DNA from: Devosia sp. FJ2-5-3
Lineage (GTDB): Bacteria > Pseudomonadota > Alphaproteobacteria > Rhizobiales > Devosiaceae
Direction of reading: 5' to 3'
NCBI RefSeq assembly: GCF_029201545.1
Contig: NZ_CP104007.1
Location: 2,762,501 to 2,826,500 of the forward strand
DNA length: 64,000 bases
How positions within the stretch are numbered: the stretch's first letter is position 1; the number at the start of each line of letters is the position of its first letter. Shown here piece after piece: positions 16,858 to 25,278 of the stretch. The notes beneath the pieces were generated by a model. The model ran no database searches. It was not told the origin of the DNA and saw nothing but the letters and a program-made list of their open reading frames with translations. Position numbers and translations under genes: made by a program.

Positions 16858-17880
16858 GTGGAAAAGCGCGCAACTATGCATCAGGTCGCCGAGTTGGCGG
16901 GTGTTTCCCAGGCCACAGTGTCCCTGGTTCTCAACGGCGTCGCCAACGCCCGGATTTCCCGCCTGACCCGCCGCCGGGTCCAGGAAGCCGCCGAGGCCCT
17001 GGGCTACCGTCGTGGACCCGGCCACAAACTGCCTGCCGGCCGGCACCGGGTCATCGGCCTCTTCATCGACGAGATTTCCACCACGCCCCTTGCCGCACCC
17101 CTGATCGAAGGCGCGCGAGACGAGGCGGCCCTGCAGGACATCATCATCGCCACGTTCTGCACGGGCAATAACCCCGTGCTCGAACAGGCCGGCTTGGACA
17201 TGCTCGTCGCCCACAACGCGATCGGCGTCATCTACAGCACGCTGATGACCCGGGAAGTAATTGTTCCGGAACAGCTTTCTCGTCTCCCGCTGATCCTCTT
17301 GAACTGCTACGAAAAGCGGCTCCGCTATCCGTCAGTCGTGCCCGGGGACCTGGTCGGCGGCTTTACCGCCACCGAGACCCTGATCCGGGCCGGTCACAGA
17401 CGGATCGCGCACCTGGCCGGCGAGCACGTGATCGAAGCCGCCATCGACCGGGAAAAGGGTTATCGGATGGCGATGCAGAAATGGGGGCTGCCGGTGGAAG
17501 ACGGCCTCGTCACGCTTGGGGGCTGGACCATCCAGGCCGGCCGCGAGCGCGCCCTCGCCCTGCTCTCCCAGCCAAACCGGCCGACCGCCATCTTCTGCTA
17601 TTGTGACCGAATGGCCATTGGCTGCTACGAAGCGGCGCGCATGCTTGGCCTCAGCATCCCCGAAGATCTCTCCATCGTCGGCTTTGACGACGAGGACATT
17701 GCGGCCAATATGGATCCCCCGCTCACCACCATCCTTTTGCCGCACGACGAGATGGCGCGGTGGGCAGTTAGTCAGTTGCTCGACAGTTTCGAGGATGCCG
17801 ACGCAGACCAACGGATGCAGAAAACCAAGCTGGAATGCGAGCTGGTAACCCGAAATTCGGTTGCGCCGCCAAGGACCTAG
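16858..17880 (+). CDS. LacI-family transcriptional regulator of sugar locus 1
   Basis: A 340-residue repressor. The helix-turn-helix MHQVAELAGVSQATVSLVLNG occupies residues 6-26, followed by a hinge near 45-58 and a periplasmic-binding-protein-like sensor domain (GLFIDEIS..., SIVGFDDEDIAANMDPPLTT near 276-295). The start is GTG behind GGGGAGG; an ATG six codons later has no ribosome site. It is divergent from the GH2 operon and probably represses it until its sugar appears. The last 4 bases overlap the stop of a second, convergent LacI gene that is similar in sequence. Confidence 0.9.
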   Translation: MEKRATMHQVAELAGVSQATVSLVLNGVANARISRLTRRRVQEAAEALGYRRGPGHKLPAGRHRVIGLFIDEISTTPLAAPLIEGARDEAALQDIIIATFCTGNNPVLEQAGLDMLVAHNAIGVIYSTLMTREVIVPEQLSRLPLILLNCYEKRLRYPSVVPGDLVGGFTATETLIRAGHRRIAHLAGEHVIEAAIDREKGYRMAMQKWGLPVEDGLVTLGGWTIQAGRERALALLSQPNRPTAIFCYCDRMAIGCYEAARMLGLSIPEDLSIVGFDDEDIAANMDPPLTTILLPHDEMARWAVSQLLDSFEDADADQRMQKTKLECELVTRNSVAPPRT

Positions 17881-18977
17881 AGCGGCAGCTCACCCCGGGG
17901 CGATGTCACGGAAAGTCGTTCGACCAGTGGGCATTCAAGCTTGACGATGGCATAGCGCTGCTGGTCGGCCGACCAATGCTCCGCCAATTGCTCGGCGATC
18001 CACTGCCCCATCGCCCGGTGCGGCAGCACCGAGGTGGTCAAGCGGGGGTGGAGGTGCCGGGCAATTTCCTCGTCGTCATATCCGACCACGCTCATGTCCC
18101 GCGGGATCTCGTAGCCCGCTTCCTTCAAGGCCTCATAGCAGCCGATGGACATCCGGTCGTTCTGGCAGAATATGGCCGTGGGAATGTCCTGAAGCGCCAG
18201 GATTTTCCGTGTCGCCTCGTAGCCGGCGCTGGCAGACCAGTCGCCATTGAACACCAGGTCCTCGTCAAAGGGTATGTCCGCCGTCGAGAGAGCCCGGCGA
18301 TAGCCCTTCAACCGGTCCTGCGCTGCCTCCATCCAGATTTCTCCGGTAATGGTGGCGATCCGGCGATGCCCCTTGGAAATCAGATGCTGGGTAGCCCTCT
18401 GCCCTCCGGCGATCTCGCTGGGAACAACTGCCGGCCGGGACTGATCGGTGGTGTAGCAATTGAGGAGGAGCACGGGAATATCGAGATCGAGCAATGCCTT
18501 GGGCAATTCGATCTCGCGCGTGAAAATGGTCATGTAGACGAGGGCCACAGCCCCCTGCTCCACAAAAGACGCTATCAGCTCGGCCTCGATCCGGGCATCG
18601 GTGCGGCTCTGCGCCACGAAAACCAGATCCCCCGCGGCCTGCACCGCCTGGCTCAATCCCTCGACCGCCTGCACCGCCTCCGGGCTGGTCGCTAACTGGT
18701 CGACGACGAAACCAATCCGCCGCCCACGCTGGGCGCGAACGGCCTGCGCCGCACGCGCCACATGCCCGTCATAGCCCAGCCGCCGCGCGGCGTCGAACAC
18801 CCGCCGGCGCGTCTCCTCCGACAGACGTATGCCGGATGCATTATTCAAAACGAACGACACTGTCGCCTGAGAACAGCCAGCCTCCCGCGCCACGTCCGTC
18901 ATCGTGACGCGCCGTGCCGTCTCGGGCTTGCGCCGATGAACGAGATCCGATGAGTTGTCTTTTTGACGCGTAACCAT
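17877..18977 (-). CDS. LacI-family transcriptional regulator, paralogue of the convergent neighbour
   Basis: The DNA-binding motif MTDVAREAGCSQATVSFVLNN begins near residue 26. The sensor domain has IGFVVDQLATSPEAVQ near 87, DIPTAIFCQNDRMSIGCYEAL near 265 and MSVVGYDDEEIARHLHPRLTT near 292. It shares a run of features with the convergent LacI protein, including (A/T)IF-C-DRM-IGCYEA, which suggests a duplicated pair. The start is uncertain: ATG at 18977, or GTG/TTG up to 24 bp further upstream; none has a good ribosome site. No obvious target operon is divergent, so it may act on sugar locus 1 together with its paralogue. Confidence 0.85.
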   Translation of the reverse strand: MVTRQKDNSSDLVHRRKPETARRVTMTDVAREAGCSQATVSFVLNNASGIRLSEETRRRVFDAARRLGYDGHVARAAQAVRAQRGRRIGFVVDQLATSPEAVQAVEGLSQAVQAAGDLVFVAQSRTDARIEAELIASFVEQGAVALVYMTIFTREIELPKALLDLDIPVLLLNCYTTDQSRPAVVPSEIAGGQRATQHLISKGHRRIATITGEIWMEAAQDRLKGYRRALSTADIPFDEDLVFNGDWSASAGYEATRKILALQDIPTAIFCQNDRMSIGCYEALKEAGYEIPRDMSVVGYDDEEIARHLHPRLTTSVLPHRAMGQWIAEQLAEHWSADQQRYAIVKLECPLVERLSVTSPRGELPL

Positions 18978-19388
18978 GAAGGGTTTGAGATCACTCACCA
19001 ATGCGCTTTATAAGCACTATTAGCACCCTTGGATCCCTCTTGAAAAGCGCAGGCAGGTTATTGGGCCACGGCCAAGGGAACCAGCGCCCCAGACGGACCA
19101 AAACCGGCTTGTAAGCAAGTCCCACCCGCAAAACCGTCGAGTTGCCGGTTGCCCTGCCATGGGCCGGGCTCTTTCCGAAGCCGGGAGAAGTCGAAATCGA
19201 CGCATGATTGGGCTGGATCTGCGCCTCGAAAGATCGTTCCGGCGGATGAGGAGCGTTTTTCTACTTCCCCCGCGGCCCATGGCCAACTATAGCTTCGGAA
19301 CCTATTCTCGGCTGCAGGGATTCCGGGTGTTCGAGCGCTCTGGAGCGCCTGCCATCAACCCGACGCCGCATCGTTTAGAGGACTTTGC
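18978..19388. other. 411-bp intergenic region between LacI and NDUFS4-like genes
   Basis: No gene is supported here. Near the LacI end an imperfect palindrome GCTTTATAAGC (19006-19016) overlaps a possible TATAAA box. Short open frames exist but have the composition of random GC-rich sequence. AGAGGA 7 bp before 19389 is the ribosome site of the next gene. The region must hold both promoters. Confidence 0.5.
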
Positions 19389-19694
19389 ATGACCGCCCGC
19401 ATCTACCGCCCTTCTCGTAATGTGATGCAATCCGGCAGAGGCAAGTCCAAGAGCTGGGTCCTTGTTCATGAGGCCGCCGTTCCGCGCGGCATCGACCCGC
19501 TCATGGGCTATACGACGACGGCGGAAACCCGCCAGCAGGTTCGCCTTTCCTTCGATAGCCAGGAAGAAGCCGAGGCCTATGCGCAGCGCAATGGCATCGA
19601 ATACACAGTGCAACCAGCGCATGACACCACGCCCAAGAAAGTCAGCTATCCGGACAATTTCCGTTCGGACCGCCGGACACCCTGGACGCACTAA
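19389..19694 (+). CDS. NADH dehydrogenase (complex I) accessory subunit, NDUFS4-like
   Basis: A 101-residue soluble protein of the ETC complex I subunit family (mitochondrial NDUFS4/AQDQ 18-kDa subunit), a small accessory protein found in alphaproteobacteria. Family landmarks are ARIYRPSRNVMQSGRGKSKSW at the N-terminus, WVLVHE, DPLMGYTTTAETRQQVRLSF near 37-56, EEAEAYAQRNGIEYTV near 59-74, and the C-terminal YPDNFRSDRRTPWTH. It would sit on the matrix-side (cytoplasmic) arm of NADH:quinone oxidoreductase. It is a single-gene unit with its own terminator. AGAGGA precedes the ATG. Confidence 0.93.
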   Translation: MTARIYRPSRNVMQSGRGKSKSWVLVHEAAVPRGIDPLMGYTTTAETRQQVRLSFDSQEEAEAYAQRNGIEYTVQPAHDTTPKKVSYPDNFRSDRRTPWTH

Positions 19695-19717
19695 GCACCT
19701 GCCATATTGAGTCCGCG

Positions 19718-19752
19718 AAGCGCTGCAAGTGATTGCAGCGCTTTTTGTTTTT
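19718..19752 (+). terminator. Rho-independent terminator after the NDUFS4-like gene
   Basis: A perfect 11-bp stem (AAGCGCTGCAA / TTGCAGCGCTT) with a GTGA loop, followed by TTTGTTTTT on the plus strand. Confidence 0.93.
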
Positions 19753-19850
19753 GGCCCCGGCAGAAAATACGCGTTCACATTATCAGGACAAGTTTGGGCC
19801 AGCGGATAAGCTCCTGTAGTCTGCTGTCACGACCCAAATGGAGCGCAAGT

Positions 19851-20717
19851 ATGATCATCCGGAAGCTGATTGCCGCCCTAACTCTTGCCGTCTCGGCCAC
19901 CCTGCCGGCGGCAAGCGCGCCCGCGCTGTGGAAGGTCCATGACGCGGACAGCGCCATCTGGCTGTTCGGCTCGATCCACCTGCTCCCAGAGGACACCGAA
20001 TGGCGCACGGCGGCGCTGGAGAAGATCATGGCCAAGGCTGACCTGGTCTATTTCGAAACCGATTTGGGTCTGGAGGCACAGCCGGAGATTATCGCCCTGA
20101 CCATGGAGCATGGGTTTGCGCGGGATGGGCGCTTGCTCAATGAACGGATCGATGCCGGCCTGATGGCAAAAGTGCGTGATGCGGCAGGGCTTTACGGCGT
20201 ACCCGTGCCCACCTTGCTGGCCATGCGACCATGGCTGGCGGCCAGCACGATCTCCGTAACGGCCCTGGCCCAGGCGGGGTATGACCCAAATCTGGGTGTC
20301 GACCTGACCCTTCAAAATGAAATCGACCGGGATCGGCTGCGGTTCTTCGAGACGGCGGCGGAGCAGATCGGCTTCCTGGCGGGCGGGGACGAAGCCAGCG
20401 AGGTGGCGATGCTGGAAGGAACGCTGACCGAAGCCGATCGCCTGGTCGAGATGCTCGATGAGATGAAGGCGGCCTGGGCGGACGGCAATCCAGAGGCGCT
20501 GGCCGATCTCTTCATGGCCGATGCCGGCGCCTATGGCGATGCCTTCATCGAGATTCTCATCAACCAGCGCAATCGCAACTGGGTCGATCAGATCGAAACG
20601 CTGTTGGACAAAAACGACGAAGCGCTGATTGTGGTGGGCGCCGGGCATCTCCTGGGAGAGATGAGCGTCGTTAAGTTGTTGGAAGAAAAGGGCTTTTCCG
20701 CAGAACGCATTCAGTAG
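19851..20717 (+). CDS. TraB/GumN family protein, exported
   Basis: A 288-residue protein with a cleavable signal peptide (MIIRKLIAALTLAVSATLPAASA). The mature part starts with PALWKVHDADSAIWLFGSIH, and the family motifs GSIHLLP near 40 and the late GAGHLLGEMSVV near 264-275 are both present. These invariant His/Glu residues are thought to form a metal-dependent peptidase-like site (Tiki/TraB/GumN fold); the role in bacteria is not settled. The ATG at 19851 has GGAG 8 bp upstream and lies directly at the signal peptide. It ends next to a hairpin shared with the convergent dehydrogenase gene. Confidence 0.82.
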   Translation: MIIRKLIAALTLAVSATLPAASAPALWKVHDADSAIWLFGSIHLLPEDTEWRTAALEKIMAKADLVYFETDLGLEAQPEIIALTMEHGFARDGRLLNERIDAGLMAKVRDAAGLYGVPVPTLLAMRPWLAASTISVTALAQAGYDPNLGVDLTLQNEIDRDRLRFFETAAEQIGFLAGGDEASEVAMLEGTLTEADRLVEMLDEMKAAWADGNPEALADLFMADAGAYGDAFIEILINQRNRNWVDQIETLLDKNDEALIVVGAGHLLGEMSVVKLLEEKGFSAERIQ

Positions 20718-20720
20718 AAA

Positions 20721-20744
20721 CCGCCCAGCCGGAGGGCTGGGCGG
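20721..20744 (-). terminator. Hairpin between convergent genes, end of sugar locus 2 operon
   Basis: A perfect 10-bp stem (CCGCCCAGCC / GGCTGGGCGG) with a GGAG loop. On the minus strand it is followed by TTTCT, so it may terminate the long sugar operon; on the plus strand no T-run follows. Confidence 0.6.
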
Positions 20745-20753
20745 CGCAGGACA

Positions 20754-21905
20754 TCAGATGTCGCTGAACTTGGTCCAGCGGCTGTCGTTCTGGCTGGACT
20801 TTACCGAGGCAGTGATGAACTGCATGCCTTCGATACCGTCCGCCATGGTGGGCAGAAGACCTTCGTACTCGCTGCCCTCACCGCGAATGACAGCAGCGAA
20901 CTGGCTGTAAAGCGTTGCAAAGGCTTCCAAATATCCTTCCGGGTGACCGGACGGAATGCGCACGTTCATAGACGCGGCGGGCGGCATGGAGATCGAGCCA
21001 CCACGGGTCAACAACTGGCGCGGCTTGCCGAACTCAGTGAACCACATATAGTTCGGGTTCTCCTGAGACCATTCGAGCCCACCCTTGTCGCCATAGACCC
21101 GCAGCAGGAGACCATTTTCCTTGCCTACCGCGACCTGGCTCGCCCAAAGCATGCCTTTTGCCCCGCCTTCGAAACGCAGCATGATGTGCACATTATCATC
21201 AAGCTGACGCCCGGGGACAAATGCAGTCAAGTCTGCTGAAACTGCTTCGGTTTTTAGCCCGGTGACGAAGCGAAGCAGATTGTAGGCGTGGGTGCCGATA
21301 TCGCCGATGGCACCGCCGGCACCGGACCGGGCGGGGTCGGTTCGCCAGGCGGCCTGCTTATTGTCGTCGCCAGCGGCTTCCGTCAGCCAGTCCTGGGCGT
21401 ATTCAGCCTGGACGACACGGATCTTGCCGAGGGCGCCGGCCGCGATCATGTCTCGGGCCTGACGGATCAGCGGATAGCCGGTGTAGTTGTGGGTGAGCAG
21501 GAACTTCGCGCCGTTTTTCGGCTGGATTTCCAGGAGCTTACGAGCATCCTCGATGGTCGAGGTGATCGGCTTGTCGCAGATCACATGGATGCCGGCTTCG
21601 AGAAAGGCCTTGGCGGGACCGAAGTGCATGTGGTTGGGCGTGACGATGGAAACCGCCTGGATACCGTCCGGGCGAGCCGCCTCGGCGCGGGCCATTTCCT
21701 CGTAGGACGTATAGATTCGGTCTTCGGCGAGACCGAGATTTTTCCCTGATTCCAGAGCCACTTCCGGGCGGGAGGACAGGGCGCCGGCGACGAGTTCATA
21801 GTCTCCGTCAAGCCGCGCTGCGATGCGGTGGACGTAGCCGATGAAGGCTCCCGTGCCGCCGCCGACCATGCCAAGGCGAATGCGCTTTGCGCCGTTTTCA
21901 GCCAT
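20754..21905 (-). CDS. Gfo/Idh/MocA family dehydrogenase
   Basis: A 383-residue NAD(P)-dependent sugar or polyol dehydrogenase. The Rossmann motif is IRLGMVGGGTGAFIGYVHRIA at the N-terminus. The catalytic-lysine motif is CDKPITST near residue 118, and the histidine motif lies in GAIGDIGTHAYNLL near 205-218. The C-terminal half is the Gfo/Idh alpha/beta substrate domain. It is the last gene of sugar locus 2, after an AP2Ec isomerase gene. The ATG at 21905 is behind AGGACAC; an in-frame upstream ATG has no ribosome site. The substrate is unknown; the context suggests a sugar or a 3-keto-glycoside intermediate. Confidence 0.9.
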   Translation of the reverse strand: MAENGAKRIRLGMVGGGTGAFIGYVHRIAARLDGDYELVAGALSSRPEVALESGKNLGLAEDRIYTSYEEMARAEAARPDGIQAVSIVTPNHMHFGPAKAFLEAGIHVICDKPITSTIEDARKLLEIQPKNGAKFLLTHNYTGYPLIRQARDMIAAGALGKIRVVQAEYAQDWLTEAAGDDNKQAAWRTDPARSGAGGAIGDIGTHAYNLLRFVTGLKTEAVSADLTAFVPGRQLDDNVHIMLRFEGGAKGMLWASQVAVGKENGLLLRVYGDKGGLEWSQENPNYMWFTEFGKPRQLLTRGGSISMPPAASMNVRIPSGHPEGYLEAFATLYSQFAAVIRGEGSEYEGLLPTMADGIEGMQFITASVKSSQNDSRWTKFSDI

Positions 21906-21952
21906 TTTGCGTGTCCTTAATGCTGCAATTGGGTAGCAGACTGTTAGCATCG

Positions 21953-21988
21953 AGCAGGCCTGCGACGAGAATACGTCACAGACCTGCT
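21953..21988 (-). terminator. Hairpin between isomerase and dehydrogenase genes of sugar locus 2
   Basis: The arms AGCAGG-CTG-GACG and CGTC-CAG-CCTGCT give a 15-bp stem around a 6-base loop. Two positions are C/A mismatches on the plus strand but U-G pairs in minus-strand RNA. No T-run follows. This fits an mRNA hairpin in the coding direction. Confidence 0.55.
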
Positions 21989-21994
21989 AACGGC

Positions 21995-23050
21995 TCAGCT
22001 CAGGCCGAGCATCTTGCGGTTGGCCGCCTGATCGGTGCCGCCGCTGGCGAAATCGTCGAAGGCCTTTTCCGTGACGCGGATGATGTAGCTCTTGATGAAC
22101 TCGGCACCTTCACGCGCGCCGTCTTCGGGGTGCTTGATGGCGCATTCCCATTCGAGCACGGCCCAGCCGTCGAAATCATTGGCGGTCAGCTTGGCGAAGA
22201 TGGCGGGGAAGTCGACCTGACCATCGCCGATCGAGCGGAAGCGCCCTGCCCGGTCTACCCAGGACTGGAAGCCACCATAGACGCCCTGACGGCCGGTGGG
22301 GTTGAACTCGGCATCCTTGACGTGGAACGCCTTGATGCGGTCCTTGTAGATGTCGATGAAGTCGAGATAGTTCAGCTGCTGCAGAACGAAATGGCTGGGA
22401 TCGTAGAGGATGTTGGCGCGCGGGTGGTTGTTCACGCGCTCGAGGAACATTTCGAAGGAAATGCCATCGTGCAGATCCTCGCCGGGATGGATTTCGTAGC
22501 AGACGTCGACGCCGGCATCATCAAAGGCATTCAGGATCGGCGTCCAGCGGCGGGCCAGTTCATCGAAGGCCTCTTCGACGAGGCCTGCGGGGCGCTGCGG
22601 CCACGGATAGACATAGGGCCATGCAAGGGCGCCGGAGAAGGTGGCGTGGGCCTTGAGGCCGAGGTTCTGGGAAGCCTTGGCGGCGTTCTTGAGCGTCTGG
22701 ACGGCCCATTCCTGACGGGCCTTGGGATTGCCATGCACAGCGGCCGGGGCGAAACCATCGAATGCGGTGTCATAGGCCGGATGAACGGCGACGAGCTGTC
22801 CCTGAAGGTGGGTGGAAAGCTCGGTGATCTCGAGACCGTGGCTATTGACGATGCCCTTGATCTCGTCCGCATAGGTCTTTGAATTGGCGGCCTTTTCGAG
22901 ATCGATAAAGCTCGAGACCCAGGTCGGGATCTGAACGCCCTTGTAGCCGAGACCGGCAGCCCAGCGGCAGATATTGTCCAGAGTGTCGAACGGCGCAGTG
23001 TCGCCGGCAAACTGGGCCAGAAAAATTGCGGGCCCCTTGATGGTGCGCAT
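21995..23050 (-). CDS. Sugar phosphate isomerase/epimerase family protein (AP2Ec TIM barrel)
   Basis: A 351-residue TIM-barrel protein of the xylose-isomerase-like superfamily, with metal ligands probably including Glu in VDVCYEIHPGEDLHDG near 182-197, Asp/His in ILYDPSHFVLQQ near 216-227, His in KAFHVKDAEFNP near 241-252 and Glu in WAVLEWECAIKHPEDG near 291-306. Such enzymes epimerise, isomerise or eliminate sugars and inositols. It lies between two Gfo/Idh/MocA genes in the sugar locus 2 operon, which suggests successive steps. The ATG is preceded by GAGGAGAAAATTC. Confidence 0.88.
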   Translation of the reverse strand: MRTIKGPAIFLAQFAGDTAPFDTLDNICRWAAGLGYKGVQIPTWVSSFIDLEKAANSKTYADEIKGIVNSHGLEITELSTHLQGQLVAVHPAYDTAFDGFAPAAVHGNPKARQEWAVQTLKNAAKASQNLGLKAHATFSGALAWPYVYPWPQRPAGLVEEAFDELARRWTPILNAFDDAGVDVCYEIHPGEDLHDGISFEMFLERVNNHPRANILYDPSHFVLQQLNYLDFIDIYKDRIKAFHVKDAEFNPTGRQGVYGGFQSWVDRAGRFRSIGDGQVDFPAIFAKLTANDFDGWAVLEWECAIKHPEDGAREGAEFIKSYIIRVTEKAFDDFASGGTDQAANRKMLGLS

Positions 23051-23130
23051 GAATTTTCTCCTCTCTACGGCCCGTCGGCAGTGGCGCCGCAGACCTTATC
23101 CTCAGCGCGGGTCTGATGCCCGCATAGACG

Positions 23131-23158
23131 AAAACGGGCGACGGATTGCCGCCGCCCG
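23131..23158 (-). terminator. Terminator-like hairpin after the second dehydrogenase gene
   Basis: On the minus strand CGGGCGGCGG pairs with CCGTCGCCCG around a CAAT loop (10 bp with one G-U pair) and is followed by TTTTC. It lies in the 165-bp gap between the dehydrogenase (23216) and the isomerase start (23050), so it could partly end transcription there. The downstream genes may also have a promoter in the remaining gap. Confidence 0.65.
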
Positions 23159-23215
23159 GATCAAATTCGAAATAGTCTTGACCAGTGCCTCGCACCTGTC
23201 AATGAGGTACGTCCA

Positions 23216-24358
23216 TCAGGCCTTGAGCAGGGCCCGGGCCTCGTCTGGGCCGAGGGCCAGCGGGCGCTCGCAGGTGGTGGTCAGGGTGAGGACCTCACCG
23301 CTCGCACCAGCCCGCAGCAGACCATCGAGGACTTCGATGACGTGGAGGGCAACATCGAGGCCGCAACGCGCCGGGGCACCGGTTTCGATGGTGTTCATCA
23401 TGTCGGCAAGGCCAGCAGCGCGATAGTTGGCGCGCGGAACGGGCTTGTCGAGTTCCTGGTTCGGCTTGCCGAACGGGTGATCCCATGGGGTGACCGGGGT
23501 CCGGGTACCATCGATGCTGGCCGTGACGAGATCGCCACCAAAGAAGTTCGGATCGGGCACGAAGATGGAGCCATCGGTGCCATAGAGCTCGATATTGTGG
23601 TGGCCATGGGCCGCCACGTCCCAGCTGGCGCCGACGGTGACGATGGCGCCGTTATGGAATTCGAGGACACCGTGGATCGTAGTCGGGGTGCCGACCTTGA
23701 TGGTGCTGCCCTTGAACGGGCCTTCGGCGGTGACGGTGCGTTCGGCGCGGGCCATGTTGGTGAAGGCCGAGAGGCGCTTGACCGGGCCGAGGAGATGGAT
23801 CAGCTCGGTAACGTAATAGGGGCCGAGATCGAGGATCGGGCCACCACCGGGCTGGAAGAAGAAGTCCGGATTGGGGTGCCAGTGTTCCATGCCGCGGCTC
23901 ATCACGTGGGTGGTGCCGCTCATGATCTTGCCGAGCTTGCCGCTGTCGATGATGTCGCGGGCCTGCTGGTGCGCGCCGCCGAGGAAGGTGTCCGGCGCCG
24001 AGCCAACCTTGAGACCACGCTCGTCGGCAGCCTTCTTGAGGGCGAGGCCCTCTTCAACCGAGAGCACGAACGGCTTTTCGGAATAGGCGTGCTTGCCGGC
24101 CGAGATGATGTCGGACGAAACCTGGTAGTGGGTCGCCGGAATAGTGAGATTGACGATGACGTCGATCTCGCTGTTTTTCAGCAGTTCATCGGGGGTCTGG
24201 GCGGCGACGCCGAACTCGTCGGCGCGCAGCTTGGCGGCTTCCGGGCGGATGTCCGCAACGGCGCGGACCTCGAGCCCCTTGAACAGGGGCGCGAGGCGCA
24301 GATAGGCGCCAGAAATATTGCCGGCACCCATGATGCCGACGCCATAGGTCTTTGCCAT
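23216..24358 (-). CDS. Gfo/Idh/MocA family dehydrogenase
   Basis: A 380-residue NAD(P)-dependent oxidoreductase. The Rossmann loop is YGVGIMGAGNISGAYLRLAP at the N-terminus, the lysine motif YSEKPFVLS near 94, and the substrate-domain motif GPILDLGPYYVTELIHLLGP near 178-197. The sequence differs clearly from the other dehydrogenase in this operon, so the two probably act on different carbons or intermediates. It starts 3 bp after the stop of the AP2Ec isomerase gene, which implies tight coupling. The ATG follows the stop codon region without a strong separate ribosome site. Confidence 0.9.
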   Translation of the reverse strand: MAKTYGVGIMGAGNISGAYLRLAPLFKGLEVRAVADIRPEAAKLRADEFGVAAQTPDELLKNSEIDVIVNLTIPATHYQVSSDIISAGKHAYSEKPFVLSVEEGLALKKAADERGLKVGSAPDTFLGGAHQQARDIIDSGKLGKIMSGTTHVMSRGMEHWHPNPDFFFQPGGGPILDLGPYYVTELIHLLGPVKRLSAFTNMARAERTVTAEGPFKGSTIKVGTPTTIHGVLEFHNGAIVTVGASWDVAAHGHHNIELYGTDGSIFVPDPNFFGGDLVTASIDGTRTPVTPWDHPFGKPNQELDKPVPRANYRAAGLADMMNTIETGAPARCGLDVALHVIEVLDGLLRAGASGEVLTLTTTCERPLALGPDEARALLKA

Positions 24359-24361
24359 GGC

Positions 24362-25111
24362 TTAGACTCCGAAGCTCTTGAGGGTATCCATCGAGCGGCG
24401 CGCAAAGCGGATCGCATCGGCGGGCTTATCATGCTCGAGGACGAAATAGCGGGCCTTGGTCTTGGCCTTCACTTCACCAATCAGGGTTTTCCAGTCGAGC
24501 GTGCCGTGGCCGACATCGGCCCAGCCATCTTCATCGGCATTCTCGCCGGCAGGGGCGATATCCTTGACGTGGACGGCGGTAATGCGGCTGCCGAGCTTGT
24601 CGAGCCAGAAGAGCGGGTCTTCATTGGCCTTGACCACCCAGGCGAGGTCCATTTCCCACTGCGTGTCCGGGGAGGCGTCGAGGATCAGCTCCATCGGCGT
24701 CTTGCCATTGGCGTCCCTGGCGAATTCCCAATGGTGATTGTGGTAGCCGAAGCCCTTGCCGGCGGCCTTGAAGGCAGCGGCGATCCTGGCGAGACCTTCG
24801 GCGAAATGCTGCCAGTCGCCGAGGCCGAGGCGGAAGGCCTCGGACGGAGGAGCGGGGCAATAGACGGTGTCGATGCCAACCGTGTCGACGATGCGCAGGG
24901 CAGCGTCGGTATCTTCGAGCTGGGCAAAGCCCATATGCGCGGTCGGCATGCTGAGGCCGGCGTTCTTCAGGCTCTGGGCCAGCGCTGCAGGATCGGCGAA
25001 CTGGCCACCCCAACCTTCGACCTGAGTATAGCCAAGCCCGCTGAGCGTCTTGAGGGTATCATCCAGCGACGCCTCGTTGCGTGCACTGTAAAGCTGGTAA
25101 GAGAAGTCCAT
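24362..25111 (-). CDS. Sugar phosphate isomerase/epimerase family protein (AP2Ec TIM barrel)
   Basis: A 249-residue TIM-barrel enzyme. MDFSYQLYSARNEASLDDTL opens the barrel, and probable metal-site residues are in GYHNHHWEF near 123-131 (His and Glu), WEMDLAWVVKANEDP near 151-165 (Asp), ITAVHVKDIAP near 176-186 (His) and YFVLEHDKP near 221-229 (Glu). This is a full set for a divalent-metal isomerase or epimerase. The ATG at 25111 is used because GGACGGGG precedes it, while the ATG five codons upstream has none. It is directly followed by the dehydrogenase gene. Confidence 0.88.
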   Translation of the reverse strand: MDFSYQLYSARNEASLDDTLKTLSGLGYTQVEGWGGQFADPAALAQSLKNAGLSMPTAHMGFAQLEDTDAALRIVDTVGIDTVYCPAPPSEAFRLGLGDWQHFAEGLARIAAAFKAAGKGFGYHNHHWEFARDANGKTPMELILDASPDTQWEMDLAWVVKANEDPLFWLDKLGSRITAVHVKDIAPAGENADEDGWADVGHGTLDWKTLIGEVKAKTKARYFVLEHDKPADAIRFARRSMDTLKSFGV

Positions 25112-25239
25112 AATGGCCCCGTCCAATAATTAAAATGCGGCCTCGCATCGCGCGGACAGAAATAGGCTAAACACAATAACCAGTCCTGCCGGAATGCCAG
25201 ACCAAGTACCGCAAAGGTAAGTTTTTGCCGCCGAGGCGG

Positions 25240-25270
25240 CCGTCCGGCACCAGTTTGAGGCGCCGGACGG
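25240..25270 (-). terminator. Hairpin between ATPase and isomerase genes of sugar locus 2
   Basis: CCGTCCGGC pairs with GCCGGACGG, extended by a position that is A/C on the plus strand but G-U in minus-strand RNA, then two more pairs, giving 12 bp. No T-run follows. A second small repeat GCCGCC-GAG-GCGGC-like element lies at 25227-25240. Confidence 0.5.
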
Positions 25271-25278
25271 GTTGGAAA

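Noticed and set aside
19159..19392. Small open frame ending over the NDUFS4-like start
   Set aside because: Arg-rich composition, no ribosome site and no recognisable family.
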